Shown: positions 1 through 8,986, counted from the first letter of the stretch. The stretch: DNA of 64,000 bases from Streptomyces sp. D2-8 (GCF_023184515.1 NZ_JAAHBP010000003.1:496001-560000), one strand, 5' to 3'. Notes: generated by a model not told the origin, from the letters alone. Translations and numbers: made by a program.

Positions 1-383
1 GTGTGTTCTGGATCCCGAAGATGCTGCCGCGCCCGGAGGTGATCCAGCTCCTCACACATGCCGCGCTGTTCGTCTGCCCCTCGGTGTACGAGCCGCTCGG
101 CATCGTGAACCTGGAGGCGATGGCCTGCGGCACCCCCGTGGTGGCCTCGGCGGTCGGGGGCATCCCCGAGGTCGTGGACGACGGCACGACCGGCCTGCTC
201 GTCCCGCCCGGCGACGATTTCGAGGCGGGTCTCGCCCGGGCCATGGACACCGTCCTGGGCGATCCGGAGGCCGCCCGGCGGATGGGCGAGGCCGGGCGGG
301 AGCGCGCGGTCGGCGAGTTCGGCTGGGACGCGGTGGCCCGCCGCACGGTCCGGCTCTACGAGGAGATCCTCAAACAGGCTTAG
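1..383 (+). CDS. glgA: Glycogen synthase / maltose-1-phosphate synthase, C-terminal part (cut by window start)
   Basis: Only the last ~126 codons are in the window. The residues are the nucleotide-sugar half of a GT4 glycosyltransferase: a PKMLPRPEVIQLLTHA segment, then the donor-binding EPLGIVNLEAMACGTPVVAS motif with its E-x7-E spacing, and a GLLVPPGD turn. This matches actinobacterial GlgA. In mycobacteria the homologue (GlgM) joins ADP-glucose to glucose-1-phosphate to give maltose-1-phosphate rather than extending glycogen, so either activity is possible here. glgC, which makes ADP-glucose, follows 51 bases downstream on the same strand, which supports the pathway. The true start lies upstream of the window. 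Confidence 0.88.
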   Translation, partial: VFWIPKMLPRPEVIQLLTHAALFVCPSVYEPLGIVNLEAMACGTPVVASAVGGIPEVVDDGTTGLLVPPGDDFEAGLARAMDTVLGDPEAARRMGEAGRERAVGEFGWDAVARRTVRLYEEILKQA

Positions 384-434
384 TGCGTGCTGCTCAGGGG
401 CAGGCATCGGGAAATCGGCGTGAGGGGAGCGGCC

Positions 435-1655
435 ATGCGTGGTGGTGGTCCTTCGGTCCTTGGGATCGTACTGGCGGGCGGCGAGGGCAAACGGCTGATG
501 CCCCTGACCGCGGACCGTGCCAAACCGGCGGTGACCTTCGGCGGCACGTACCGCCTGGTCGACTTCGTCCTGTCCAACCTCGTGAACGCCGACGTCCTGC
601 GCATCTGTGTCCTGACGCAGTACAAGTCGCACTCGCTGGACCGGCACATCACGACCACGTGGCGGATGTCCAACCTGCTGGGCAACTACGTCACACCCGT
701 GCCCGCCCAGCAGCGCCTCGGCCCGCGCTGGTACCTGGGCAGCGCGGACGCGATCCTGCAGTCGCTGAACCTGATCTACGACGAGCGCCCCGAGTACGTG
801 GCCGTCTTCGGCGCCGACCACGTCTACCGCATGGACCCGCGTCAGATGCTCGCCCAGCACATCGAGAGCGGTGCGGGCGTGACAGTGGCCGGGATCCGGG
901 TGCCGCGCACGGAGTCGTCGTCCTTCGGGGTGATCACGCCGGGCTCGGACGGCCAGACGGTGGAGCGCTTCCTGGAGAAGCCCGCCGATCCGCCGGGTCT
1001 CGCGGACGACCCCAGCTGCGTCTTCGCCTCGATGGGCAACTACATCTTCACCACCAAGGCCCTCATCGAGGCGCTCAAGCGGGACGCGGAGGACGAGTCC
1101 TCCGTGCACGACATGGGGGGCTCGATCCTGCCTCAGCTCACCGACCGGGGCGAGGCCGCGCTGTACGACTTCAGCGCCAACCACGTGCCCGGCGAGACCA
1201 CCCGCGACCAGGGCTACTGGCGGGACGTCGGGACGCTGGACGCCTACTACGAGGCCCACATGGACCTGATCGCCGAGCGGCCCGCCTTCAACCTGTACAA
1301 CCGCAGCTGGCCGATCTACACGCACTCGTACCAGCTCTCGCCGGCCCGCTTCAACGCGGGCGGCATCGCCAGCGAGTCCATCATCAGCGCCGGGTGCCTG
1401 GTGCGCGGGCAGGTCACGCGGTCCGTGCTGTCGCCGGGCGTGGTGGTCGACCCGGGAGCCGTGGTGCAGGGTTCGGTGCTGCACGACAACGTGCACATCG
1501 GCCGGGGCGCGGTGGTGCGCGGCGCCGTCCTCGACAAGAACGTCGAGGTGCCGCCGGGCATGACCATCGGTGTCAACCCGGAGCGGGACGCGGAGCTGTA
1601 CACAGTGTCCAAGGGCGGGGTCATCGCCCTCGGGAAGGGGCAGTTGGTCACCTGA
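435..1655 (+). CDS. glgC: Glucose-1-phosphate adenylyltransferase
   Basis: 406 residues. Makes ADP-glucose from ATP and glucose-1-phosphate, the committed step of glycogen or maltose-1-phosphate synthesis in the cytoplasm. The N-terminus carries the nucleotidyltransferase signature [14 protein letters not shown] with RAKPA (residues 12-31). [10 protein letters not shown] and the [17 protein letters not shown] block are typical of GlgC. The last ~100 residues are hexapeptide-like repeats of a left-handed beta helix. I chose the ATG at 435 because a GAGGGGAG ribosome site lies just before it; an in-frame GTG at 387 would add 16 residues with no family match. It probably shares a transcript with the preceding glgA. 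Confidence 0.95.
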   Translation: MRGGGPSVLGIVLAGGEGKRLMPLTADRAKPAVTFGGTYRLVDFVLSNLVNADVLRICVLTQYKSHSLDRHITTTWRMSNLLGNYVTPVPAQQRLGPRWYLGSADAILQSLNLIYDERPEYVAVFGADHVYRMDPRQMLAQHIESGAGVTVAGIRVPRTESSSFGVITPGSDGQTVERFLEKPADPPGLADDPSCVFASMGNYIFTTKALIEALKRDAEDESSVHDMGGSILPQLTDRGEAALYDFSANHVPGETTRDQGYWRDVGTLDAYYEAHMDLIAERPAFNLYNRSWPIYTHSYQLSPARFNAGGIASESIISAGCLVRGQVTRSVLSPGVVVDPGAVVQGSVLHDNVHIGRGAVVRGAVLDKNVEVPPGMTIGVNPERDAELYTVSKGGVIALGKGQLVT

Positions 1656-1709
1656 CGCGGGGCGGCCCCGGGGACTTTGTCCTGTCTCTGGACGAAGAGC
1701 GGAATCCAT

Positions 1710-1746
1710 GTTGTCATGCCACATCCTGTCCATGACAACGTTGTGA
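1710..1746. promoter_or_regulatory. Operator-like palindromes before the GH2 gene (LacI-type candidate)
   Basis: Two overlapping symmetries lie just upstream of the GH2 ribosome site. GTTGTCATG at 1710-1718 is the exact reverse complement of CATGACAAC at 1731-1739. TGACAACGTTGTGA at 1733-1746 is a near-perfect palindrome centred on CG. A 14-bp palindrome with a central CG is typical of LacI/GalR operators controlling secreted glycoside hydrolases. The position between any promoter and the start codon would suit repression. No regulator gene of that family is in the window. Confidence 0.55.
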
Positions 1747-1756
1747 TGGAGGTTCC

Positions 1757-4360
1757 GTGCGTACCGGACGCCCCAGAAGCCGGCTCGCGTTACTGCTCGC
1801 CGCGCTCCTCGCCCTCGCCGGCCTGACCGCGGCCCCCGCCCTCGCGGACGACCCCGCCGAGATCCACGGCCTCAAGGGCGAGTACTACACCCACTCCGCC
1901 CCCGGCGCCTTCGACTTCCACACCCTCAAGGCGACCACGTTCGACCAGGACCTCGACTTCGACAACCTGGAGCCGCGCCTGAACTTCACCACCGGCCGGT
2001 CCGACGACGTCAGCGTCCGCTGGACCGGCCGGCTCGTCCCGGAGGAGACCGGCTCCCACACCTTCTCGATCACCGCCGACAACGGCTTCCGCCTCTGGAT
2101 CGACGGACAGCTCGCCATCGACCACTGGGTCGACGACTGGGACCGCGAGCAGACGGCCCAGCCCGTCGACCTGACCGCCGGCCGGGCCTACGACATCAAG
2201 GTCGAGTACTTCGAGCACTACGGCGGCTCCAACCTCCACCTCCGCTGGACCCCGCCCGGCGGCGGCAAGGAGCCCGTCCCGCAGTCGGCGTTCCGCCTCC
2301 CCGACGGCTTCGACTACGACGGAGCCCTCGCGGCCACCGTCCAGCCCACCGGCCGCACCCTGAAGCTCGACTTCGCCCAGCCCCTCACCACGCCTCCGGC
2401 GAGCTTCACCGACCACCTCGATGCGGTGATCGGCGGCGCCGCCTGGCCCCTGGGCGCGGCCCGGCTCGACCCGTCCGACCCCGCCGCCCTCCTGGTCGCC
2501 CTCGGTGAACCGGTCGTCGGCAACAAGACCGGCACCGCCCGCGGCACCGCCGACCTCCGCTACGACGGCGAAGGCGGCCTCTCCGGCACCGACGGCAACG
2601 TTGTCAAGGAGTTCTGGACCAGTGGCCCCAACCACTCGACGTACCAGCTGCGCACCCGCTGGGCCGACGAGGTGGGCCCCGGCAACGCCCACCCCGAGTA
2701 TCCGCGCCCGCAGCTGACCCGGGACGCCTGGCAGAGCCTCAACGGCCGCTGGCAGTTCGCCCCGGCCGAGCCGGGCGAGCAGCCGCCCGTCGGCAAGGCG
2801 CTGAAGGAGCGCATCCTCGTCCCGTACCCGGTGGAGTCGCAGCTCTCCGGAATCGAGCGGCACGAGGACCGCATGTGGTACCGCCGCACCTTCACGGTCC
2901 CGCGGGACTGGGACATCGGCTCAGATAAGCGGCTGAAGCTCAACTTCGGCGCCGTCGACTGGCGCTCCGAGGTGTACGTCAACGGCGCGAAGGTCGCCGA
3001 GCACGAAGGCGGCTACGACAAGTTCAGCGCCGACATCACCGACGCGCTGAAGCCCGGCCGCACCCAGGAGCTGATCGTCGGCGTCTACGACCCGACCGAC
3101 GCGGCCTCCGGCGAGAACCCGCCGCTCGGCAAGCAGCGCCTGGACCCCAGCGGCATCTGGTACACCCCGTCCTCCGGGATCTGGCAGACGGTCTGGATGG
3201 AGCCGGTGGCGCGCGACCACGCGGACTCGCTGAAGCTCACCCCCGACGTGGTCGGCGAGAAGCTGACCGTGGAGGCCCGGGGCGTACGGGACGGCGTACC
3301 GATCACGGCGACGGCGTACGACGGGAAGCGCAGGGTGGCCACGGCGAGCGGCCGCACCGGCAGCCCGCTGGCACTGGCCATCGACGACCCGCACCTGTGG
3401 TCCCCGGACGACCCGTTCCTCTACCGGCTCAAGGTGAGGATCGGCGACGACCGGGTGGGCAGCTACTTCGGGATGCGCTCCATCGCCGTCAAGAAGATCG
3501 ACGGCGTGCCGCGCACGGTCCTCAACGGCGAGCCCGTCTTCATGATGGCCACCCTCGACCAGGGCTTCTGGCCCGACGGCCTGCACGCCGCGCCCACCGA
3601 CGAGGCCCTCGTCCACGACCTGAAGGCGCACAAGCGGCTCGGCTTCAACTCGGTCCGCAAGCACATCAAGGTCGAGCCGGACCGCTGGTTCTACTGGGCC
3701 GACAAGCTCGGGCTGCTGGTGTGGCAGGACATGCCCGCGATGACGGCCGGGGTGAACCCGTCCGCCGCCTCCCGTGCCCGCTACGAGCGGGAGATGAAGG
3801 AGATGATCGACGAGCACATCAGCAGCCCGTCGGTCGTCATGTGGGTGACCTTCAACGAGGGCTGGGGCCAGTACGACGTGGGCCGGGTCGCCGAGCAGGC
3901 CAAGGCCTGGGACCCGACCCGGCTGGTCAACGGCCAGTCCGGGCTGAACCTCGGAGCCGACGGCGGCACCGGCGACCTCATGGACGAGCACGGCTACCCC
4001 AGCCCCGCCCTGCCGCCCCGGCCGGACGGCGAGCGCGCCCTGGTCAGCGGCGAGTACGGCGGTCTGGGCCTCGCGGTGCCCGGCCACGCCTGGTCGGTGC
4101 AGCAGTCCTACGTCGACGTCGACCCGGCGACCTACACCGAGGACTACCTGACGAAGCTGGACGAGGTCCGGGCGCTGGTCTGCAAGGGCAGCAACGGTGC
4201 CGTCTACACCCAGATCGCGGACGTGGAGGGTGAGCTGAACGGCTTCCTCACCTACGACCGCGCGGTACTGAAGCCCGACACGGCCAAGCTGAAGGCCGCG
4301 CACGAGGCGCTGATCCGTGACGCCTCCCGGGTGACTCCCACGGGGTGCCCGGCGTCGTAA
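1757..4360 (+). CDS. Secreted PA14 - glycoside hydrolase family 2 protein
   Basis: 867 residues. A signal peptide (residues 1-30, ending APALA) suggests export. Residues ~38-182 form a PA14 carbohydrate-binding domain (WTGRLVPEETGSHTF, GFRLWIDGQ). From ~residue 300 the protein is GH2: jelly-roll sugar-binding domain, immunoglobulin-like domain, then the TIM barrel. The likely acid/base is Glu701 in TFNEGWGQYD and the likely nucleophile Glu766 in SGEYGG. GH2 members cleave beta-galactosides, beta-mannosides or beta-glucuronides; the substrate cannot be read from sequence. GTG start after GGAGG. Codon 12 is TTA (1790-1792), so translation probably depends on the bldA tRNA. A palindromic operator candidate precedes it and a strong hairpin follows. 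Confidence 0.9.
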   Translation: MRTGRPRSRLALLLAALLALAGLTAAPALADDPAEIHGLKGEYYTHSAPGAFDFHTLKATTFDQDLDFDNLEPRLNFTTGRSDDVSVRWTGRLVPEETGSHTFSITADNGFRLWIDGQLAIDHWVDDWDREQTAQPVDLTAGRAYDIKVEYFEHYGGSNLHLRWTPPGGGKEPVPQSAFRLPDGFDYDGALAATVQPTGRTLKLDFAQPLTTPPASFTDHLDAVIGGAAWPLGAARLDPSDPAALLVALGEPVVGNKTGTARGTADLRYDGEGGLSGTDGNVVKEFWTSGPNHSTYQLRTRWADEVGPGNAHPEYPRPQLTRDAWQSLNGRWQFAPAEPGEQPPVGKALKERILVPYPVESQLSGIERHEDRMWYRRTFTVPRDWDIGSDKRLKLNFGAVDWRSEVYVNGAKVAEHEGGYDKFSADITDALKPGRTQELIVGVYDPTDAASGENPPLGKQRLDPSGIWYTPSSGIWQTVWMEPVARDHADSLKLTPDVVGEKLTVEARGVRDGVPITATAYDGKRRVATASGRTGSPLALAIDDPHLWSPDDPFLYRLKVRIGDDRVGSYFGMRSIAVKKIDGVPRTVLNGEPVFMMATLDQGFWPDGLHAAPTDEALVHDLKAHKRLGFNSVRKHIKVEPDRWFYWADKLGLLVWQDMPAMTAGVNPSAASRARYEREMKEMIDEHISSPSVVMWVTFNEGWGQYDVGRVAEQAKAWDPTRLVNGQSGLNLGADGGTGDLMDEHGYPSPALPPRPDGERALVSGEYGGLGLAVPGHAWSVQQSYVDVDPATYTEDYLTKLDEVRALVCKGSNGAVYTQIADVEGELNGFLTYDRAVLKPDTAKLKAAHEALIRDASRVTPTGCPAS

Positions 4361-4390
4361 CCTGTGCTGAACTGGCCGCAGATGCACCAT

Positions 4391-4421
4391 AAGTCCCGCC
4401 CCTTTCCATGGGGTGGGACTT
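4391..4421. terminator. Hairpin terminator after the GH2 gene
   Basis: AAGTCCCGCCCC and GGGGTGGGACTT form a 12-pair stem (one G-T pair) around a 7-base loop, 30 bases after the GH2 stop codon. No long T-run follows, as is usual in streptomycetes. Confidence 0.75.
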
Positions 4422-4519
4422 AATCTGCTGTTAACTGTACGTAGCCCGATCGTACTTGACCGTAATCGGCTGGGGGCGGTTGACTGCTGGCCCACCCGTC
4501 GTCGACGCGAGGCAAGCCC

Positions 4520-5863
4520 TTGACTGCTGACCTGCTCGCTCCTCTCGACCTGGCGTTCTGGAACCTCGAGTCCGCGGAACATCCGATGCACCTCGGCGCG
4601 CTCGGGATCTTCTCGGCCCACTCGCCCACCGCGGGCGCCCACGCGGCGGACCTGCTCGCGGCCCGGGCCGCCGGGGTCCCCGGACTGCGGATGCGCATCC
4701 GCGACGTGTGGCAGCCGCTGCCCGCCGCCCTGCGCAGGCCGTTCGCCTTCGGCGGCGCGGCCCGCGAGGCGGATCCGGACTTCGACCCCCTGAACCACGT
4801 GCGGCTGCACGCCCCGACCGCCGACTTCCAGGCGGTCGCGGGCCGGCTCATGGGGCGCCCCCTGGAGCGCGACCGCCCGCCCTGGGAGGCCCACGTGCTG
4901 CCGGGTGAGGACGGCGTCGGCTTCGCCGTGCTGTTCAAGTTCCACCACGCCCTGGCCGACGGACTGCGGGCGCTGACCCTCGCCGCGGGCGTCATGGACC
5001 CGATGGACATGCCCGCACCCCGGCCCCGCCCCGCCGAGCCCCCGCGCGGCCTCGTGCCGGACGTACGCGATCTGCCCGGGATGATGCGCGGCGCCCTGTC
5101 CGACATGAGCCGCGCCCTGGACATCGGCGCCTCCGTCGCCCGCTCCTCCCTCGACGTGCGCTCCACCCCCGCGCTCACCTGCGAGCCGAGCGGCACCCGC
5201 CGCACCGCCGGAGTGGTGCTCGACCTCGACGACGTGCACCGCGTCCGCAAGACCGTCGGCGGCACCGTCAACGACGTCCTCATCGCGGTCGTCGCGGGCG
5301 CCCTGCGCCGCTGGCTCGACGAGCGCGGCGACGGCAGCGAGGGCGTCGCGCCCCGCGCCCTGATCCCCGTCTCCAAGCGCCGCCCCCGCACCGCCTACCC
5401 GCAGGGCAACCGGCTCTCCGGGTACCTGATACGGCTTCCGGTGGACGACCCGGACCCGCTGGCCCGCCTCGCCTCGGTCCGGGACGCCATGGACCGCAAC
5501 AAGGACGCCGGCCCCAACCGGGGCGCGGGCGCCGTCGCCCTGCTCGCCGACCACGTCCCCGCCCTCGCCCACCGGCTCGGCGGCCCCCTGGTCGGCCAGG
5601 CGGCCCGGCTCTGGTTCGACCTCCTGGTGACCAGCGTGCCCCTGCCCAGCCTGGGCCTGAAGCTCGGCGGCCACCCGCTCACCGCCGTCTTCCCCTTCGC
5701 ACCGCTGGCCCCCGGCCACTCCTTGGCGGTCGCGGTCTCCACGTACCGGGGAAGCGTCCACTACGGCCTCGTCGCCGACGGCGAGGCGGTCCCGGACCTC
5801 GACCTGTTCGCCACGGCCGTCTCGAAGGAGGTGGCGACGCTGATCAAGGCCTGCCGGTCGTGA
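4520..5863 (+). CDS. Wax ester synthase / diacylglycerol acyltransferase (WS/DGAT)
   Basis: 447 residues, the usual length. Transfers fatty acyl groups from acyl-CoA to diacylglycerol or fatty alcohols to make storage triacylglycerol or wax esters, acting at the inner membrane face and lipid droplets. The HHxxxDG active site is present (His142-His143, Asp147-Gly148). The N-terminal APLDLAFWNLES block and the PxxG..L..DH region fit the family. The start is TTG at 4520, judged from alignment of the N-terminus; only a weak GAGG lies upstream. The gene stands alone between a terminator and the next promoter region. Confidence 0.9.
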   Translation: MTADLLAPLDLAFWNLESAEHPMHLGALGIFSAHSPTAGAHAADLLAARAAGVPGLRMRIRDVWQPLPAALRRPFAFGGAAREADPDFDPLNHVRLHAPTADFQAVAGRLMGRPLERDRPPWEAHVLPGEDGVGFAVLFKFHHALADGLRALTLAAGVMDPMDMPAPRPRPAEPPRGLVPDVRDLPGMMRGALSDMSRALDIGASVARSSLDVRSTPALTCEPSGTRRTAGVVLDLDDVHRVRKTVGGTVNDVLIAVVAGALRRWLDERGDGSEGVAPRALIPVSKRRPRTAYPQGNRLSGYLIRLPVDDPDPLARLASVRDAMDRNKDAGPNRGAGAVALLADHVPALAHRLGGPLVGQAARLWFDLLVTSVPLPSLGLKLGGHPLTAVFPFAPLAPGHSLAVAVSTYRGSVHYGLVADGEAVPDLDLFATAVSKEVATLIKACRS

Positions 5864-5969
5864 TCAAGGCGCGTTTGGCGGTGCGGCCCGGCGCTGAAGT
5901 AAAATTCGCCCTTCGAAAGCGGGCGCGACCGGCGCGCCGCGACGGCAGAGCAGGGAAACGACAGCGGCG

Positions 5970-7472
5970 ATGACGGTGACAGAGGACGGCCCGCAGGCCA
6001 TGGACGAGGCGAGCGGGCTCTCGTACGGACCCGGCATCGACCCGGAACGCCTGGCCGTCTGCCTCAGCGTGCTCGAGGAACTCGACAAGCTGGAGGTCGA
6101 CCACCCGGACGCCATCGCGGTGCGCCGGGCCACGGCGGGCGTCTACCGCACGGTCAAGCAGCGCCGCCGCCAGGAGCGCCGGGCCGCCAAGACCGCCCAC
6201 GACAAGGCGGTCACGGAGGCCACGGCCACCGGCTCCGCCCAGCGCATCGACGACGAGACCGAGGGCCTGCTGCCGTCGTCGACCACCGAGGAGGGCAGGG
6301 TCGCGGGGATACTCCAGCGCCCGCGCTCCTGCTACACCTGCAAGTCCCGGTACGTGGAAGTCGACTACTTCTACCACCAGCTCTGTCCCGACTGCGCCCG
6401 CGTGAACCGCGAGAAGCGCGATGTCCGCGCCGACCTCGCCGGCAAGCGCGCGCTGCTCACCGGCGGCCGCGCCAAGATCGGCATGTACATCGCGCTGAGG
6501 CTGCTGCGCGACGGCGCGCACACCACGATCACCACGCGCTTCCCGAAGGACGCCATCCGCCGCTTCAAGGCCATGGACGACTCCGCGGACTGGATGCACC
6601 GCCTGGAGGTCGTCGGCATCGACCTGCGCGACCCGGCCCAGGCCGTGGCCCTCGCCGACCAGGTCGCCGAGGCGGGCCCGCTCGACATCCTCGTCAACAA
6701 CGCGACGCAGACCGTGCGCCGCCTGCCCTCCGCCTACGCCGCCCTGGTCGACGGCGAGAGCGCCCCGCTGCCCGCCGGTGAGCTGCCCGCCCACCACGTC
6801 ATCGGCGCCTTCAACTCCGGCGCCGTCGACGGCATCGCCGCGCTGCCCCTCGGCACCAGCGGGCTCGACGCGCAGCAGGTCGCCGACCTCGCCCTGGTCG
6901 CGGGCAACGCCAGCGTCGAACGGCACCTGGACGGCACGGCGATCGACGCGGGCGGGCTCGTGCCCGACGTGGTCGACTCCAACACCTGGGTGCAGACGAT
7001 CGAGCAGATCTCGCCCGTGGAGCTGCTGGAGACGCAGCTGTGCAACTACACGGCGCCGTTCATCCTGATCAGCAAGCTGCGGCCCGCAATGGCCGAGGCC
7101 GCGAAGAAGGCGGAGAGCGGGCGCGCGTACGTGGTGAACGTGTCCGCGATGGAGGGTGTCTTCGGGCGCGGGTACAAGGGTGCGGGGCACCCGAACACCA
7201 ATGCCGCCAAGGCCGCGATGAACATGGTGACGCGGACCAGCGCGCAGGAGATGTTCCAGACCGACGGGATTCTGATGACCTCGGTCGACACGGGCTGGAT
7301 CACGGACGAGCGACCGCATTACGACAAGCTGAGGCTTGCCGAGGCCGGGTTCCACGCGCCGCTCGACCTGGTCGACGGTGCGGCCCGGGTCTACGACCCG
7401 ATCGTGCGGGGCGAGGCGGGAGAAGACCTGTACGGGGTCTTCATGAAGGACTACGCGCCCGGGAAGTGGTAG
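5970..7472 (+). CDS. Atypical short-chain dehydrogenase with N-terminal zinc-ribbon
   Basis: 500 residues, about twice a classical SDR. Residues 1-110 are charged and helical. Cys121-x2-Cys124 and Cys139-x2-Cys142 form a four-cysteine zinc ribbon. The Rossmann fold follows from ~residue 155 with LLTGGRAKIGMYIA in place of the standard TGxxxGIG loop, and LVNNAT in place of NNAG. The conserved Ser (VNVSAMEG) is present, but the YxxxK position reads TNAAK, so the catalytic Tyr is absent while the Lys remains. An insert of ~90 residues (about 255-340) interrupts the fold. It may be an NAD(P)-binding enzyme with altered chemistry, or non-catalytic. Function unknown; family membership is clear. Confidence 0.8.
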   Translation: MTVTEDGPQAMDEASGLSYGPGIDPERLAVCLSVLEELDKLEVDHPDAIAVRRATAGVYRTVKQRRRQERRAAKTAHDKAVTEATATGSAQRIDDETEGLLPSSTTEEGRVAGILQRPRSCYTCKSRYVEVDYFYHQLCPDCARVNREKRDVRADLAGKRALLTGGRAKIGMYIALRLLRDGAHTTITTRFPKDAIRRFKAMDDSADWMHRLEVVGIDLRDPAQAVALADQVAEAGPLDILVNNATQTVRRLPSAYAALVDGESAPLPAGELPAHHVIGAFNSGAVDGIAALPLGTSGLDAQQVADLALVAGNASVERHLDGTAIDAGGLVPDVVDSNTWVQTIEQISPVELLETQLCNYTAPFILISKLRPAMAEAAKKAESGRAYVVNVSAMEGVFGRGYKGAGHPNTNAAKAAMNMVTRTSAQEMFQTDGILMTSVDTGWITDERPHYDKLRLAEAGFHAPLDLVDGAARVYDPIVRGEAGEDLYGVFMKDYAPGKW

Positions 7473-7496
7473 TCGCCCGATCGCTGTGACGGGTCG

Positions 7497-7916
7497 TCAG
7501 TCGGCGGCCCCGAGGCGGGAACTGCGGGCCGCCAGCAGTTCCAGGACCGTGCGCCTGTCCTCCAGGGCCCCGGCCTCGAAGCCGGCCGAGCGGCCGCCGG
7601 CCGGGGTGTCCCGCCAGGGGCAGCGGCGTACGAGGTGCGAGACCCGGTCGCCGAGCAGGGTGCGCACCGCGTCGGCCGCGTGGTCCGCACGCCCGGCGGG
7701 GTCGCCGGGCCACAGCAGCCCGCCGACGGGCTGCAGCAGGCCCGCGGCGTGGAGCTCCTTGTCGGCCGGGCGGCCGCGGCGCAGCAGTGCAGCGGTCCGC
7801 CGGTTCCGGTGTCCGCCGGCGTGGGCGTGGCCACGGCACGCGACAGCGCCGACGCTTGCGACTCGGCCAACGGCACTTGAACTGCGCAACCGTCTGGAAA
7901 GCGCCGTCGTCGACAT
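7497..7916 (-). CDS. Possible small unknown protein or gene remnant
   Basis: 139 residues if started at the ATG at 7916; the frame stays open to 8024. The C-terminal half (from about 7800 down to 7497) has strong G/C third positions and reads as plausible protein (GLLWPGDPAGRADHAADAV, LEDRRTVLELLAARSSRL). The N-terminal half is Arg/Ser-rich with AT-richer third positions and no clear ribosome site. This looks like the tail of a gene whose start has decayed. No family recognised. It converges on the SDR gene with 24 bases between stops. Confidence 0.35.
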   Translation of the reverse strand: MSTTALSRRLRSSSAVGRVASVGAVACRGHAHAGGHRNRRTAALLRRGRPADKELHAAGLLQPVGGLLWPGDPAGRADHAADAVRTLLGDRVSHLVRRCPWRDTPAGGRSAGFEAGALEDRRTVLELLAARSSRLGAAD

Positions 7917-8257
7917 ACGCCGTTCGAGTGATTCGGAAAAGGCCCGTGAGCGTACAAATCGGTACGTAAACCGGAGTTGAACGCGGGATGACGCGCGATC
8001 GTTACCGGTTGTTTTCAGCCCCATCGAGCGGGGCCCTGCTCATTTGGTTAGTCTGATGCGGACGGACAGCAGTACGGGGTCCTACCCACACCCACGGTCC
8101 GTCGTGGGACCAGCCGGTTCACCACGGCCTGCTCTCCCGTGAGTCGACCGGCGCCACCGCGTCCGAACTGCTTTTGACATATGAGCCCGAGCGGGCGTCA
8201 GGCGCAGCAGGACCGGCGCGTACGTCCCGAGGGTGACCGACACATAAGGAGTGCGCG
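7917..8257. other. Non-coding stretch upstream of the 57-residue protein gene
   Basis: 341 bases with no convincing ORF. It is AT-richer than its surroundings around 7920-8055. A small GCCCC/GGGGC hairpin lies at 8018-8034. The segment 8055-8245 probably carries the promoter and 5' leader of the small gene at 8258; I see no clear -35/-10 pair that I would defend. Confidence 0.4.
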
Positions 8258-8431
8258 GTGACACCGGAGAAGACGAATCGCGATCAACGCCCCAAGGAAC
8301 GCGGCGAGCACGCCGGCCGACGGGTCGACGAGCTCGGCAGCCTCGACGTGTGGGCCCGTTCGGCCCCGATCCGCCTCGCGGGCTACGAGGAGGACCTCGC
8401 GGAGCCCCACATCCTGCCCAGCGTCGACTGA
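8258..8431 (+). CDS. 57-residue protein of unknown function
   Basis: GTG start with an AAGGAG ribosome site 6 bases upstream (8246-8251), 57 codons and TGA. About nine of ten codons end in G or C, as in real genes of this genome. The product starts hydrophilic (VTPEKTNRDQ) and ends acidic: LGSLDVWARSAPIRLAGY then EEDLAEPHILPSVD. There is no signal peptide, membrane segment or cysteine. The ordered, aromatic/hydrophobic second half behind a charged leader-like first half could be a peptide precursor or a small regulatory protein. I do not recognise a family. It is followed after 53 bases by a GNAT acetyltransferase on the same strand. Confidence 0.75.
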   Translation: MTPEKTNRDQRPKERGEHAGRRVDELGSLDVWARSAPIRLAGYEEDLAEPHILPSVD

Positions 8432-8484
8432 CGGCGGCAGACCCCACCGCGACCGCGGCGCATGGGCGTGCCAGACTCACGGCC

Positions 8485-8967
8485 ATGCTGATCAGGGAAG
8501 CCACGGCTGACGACTGGCCTCGCATCTGGCCGTTCTGGCACCGCATCGTCGCCGCGGGCGAGACCTACGCATGGGACCCGGGTACCTCCGAGGAGGAGGC
8601 CCGGGTCCTGTGGATGAACCCGGCGAAGCGCGTCTACGTGGTCGAGGACGACAGCGGCGTAGTCGTCGCCTCCGCCTACCTCACTCCCAACTACGGCGGT
8701 CCCGCCGCCCGTATCGCCAACGCCGGCTTCATGGTAGACCCCGGCCAGGGCGGCCGGGGCTACGGCCGGGCCCTCGCCGAACATCTCCTGACAGAGGCCC
8801 GGGCCGCCGGCTACCGGGGCATGGTGTTCAACGCCGTCGTCCAGACCAACCCGGCCGTGGCGCTGTGGACCTCCCTCGGCTTCACGATCCTCGGTACCGT
8901 GCCCGACGCGTTCGACCACCCCCGGCACGGCCGGGTGGGGCTGCACATCATGCATCGGGCGCTGTAG
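8485..8967 (+). CDS. GNAT family N-acetyltransferase
   Basis: 160 residues, one GNAT domain. Expected to move an acetyl group from acetyl-CoA to an amine of an unknown small molecule or protein in the cytoplasm. The acetyl-CoA loop is visible as VDPGQGGRGYGRALAEHLL, close to the Q/RxxGxG/A signature, and the final NPAVALWTSLGFTILGTVPDAF is the usual beta5-alpha4 segment. The ATG at 8485 begins the fold directly (MLIREATADDW). A longer upstream reading in this frame overlaps the 57-residue gene and has no merit. The resemblance is to the phosphinothricin-acetyltransferase-like branch, but the substrate is unproven. Confidence 0.85.
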   Translation: MLIREATADDWPRIWPFWHRIVAAGETYAWDPGTSEEEARVLWMNPAKRVYVVEDDSGVVVASAYLTPNYGGPAARIANAGFMVDPGQGGRGYGRALAEHLLTEARAAGYRGMVFNAVVQTNPAVALWTSLGFTILGTVPDAFDHPRHGRVGLHIMHRAL

Positions 8968-8986
8968 GGCAACGGGTCTGTGACGG

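Noticed and set aside
2921..5761. A 946-codon open frame on the minus strand
   Set aside because: It runs across two convincing plus-strand genes and a terminator, is Arg/Gly/Val-rich and shows no family motif; it arises from high G+C at third positions.
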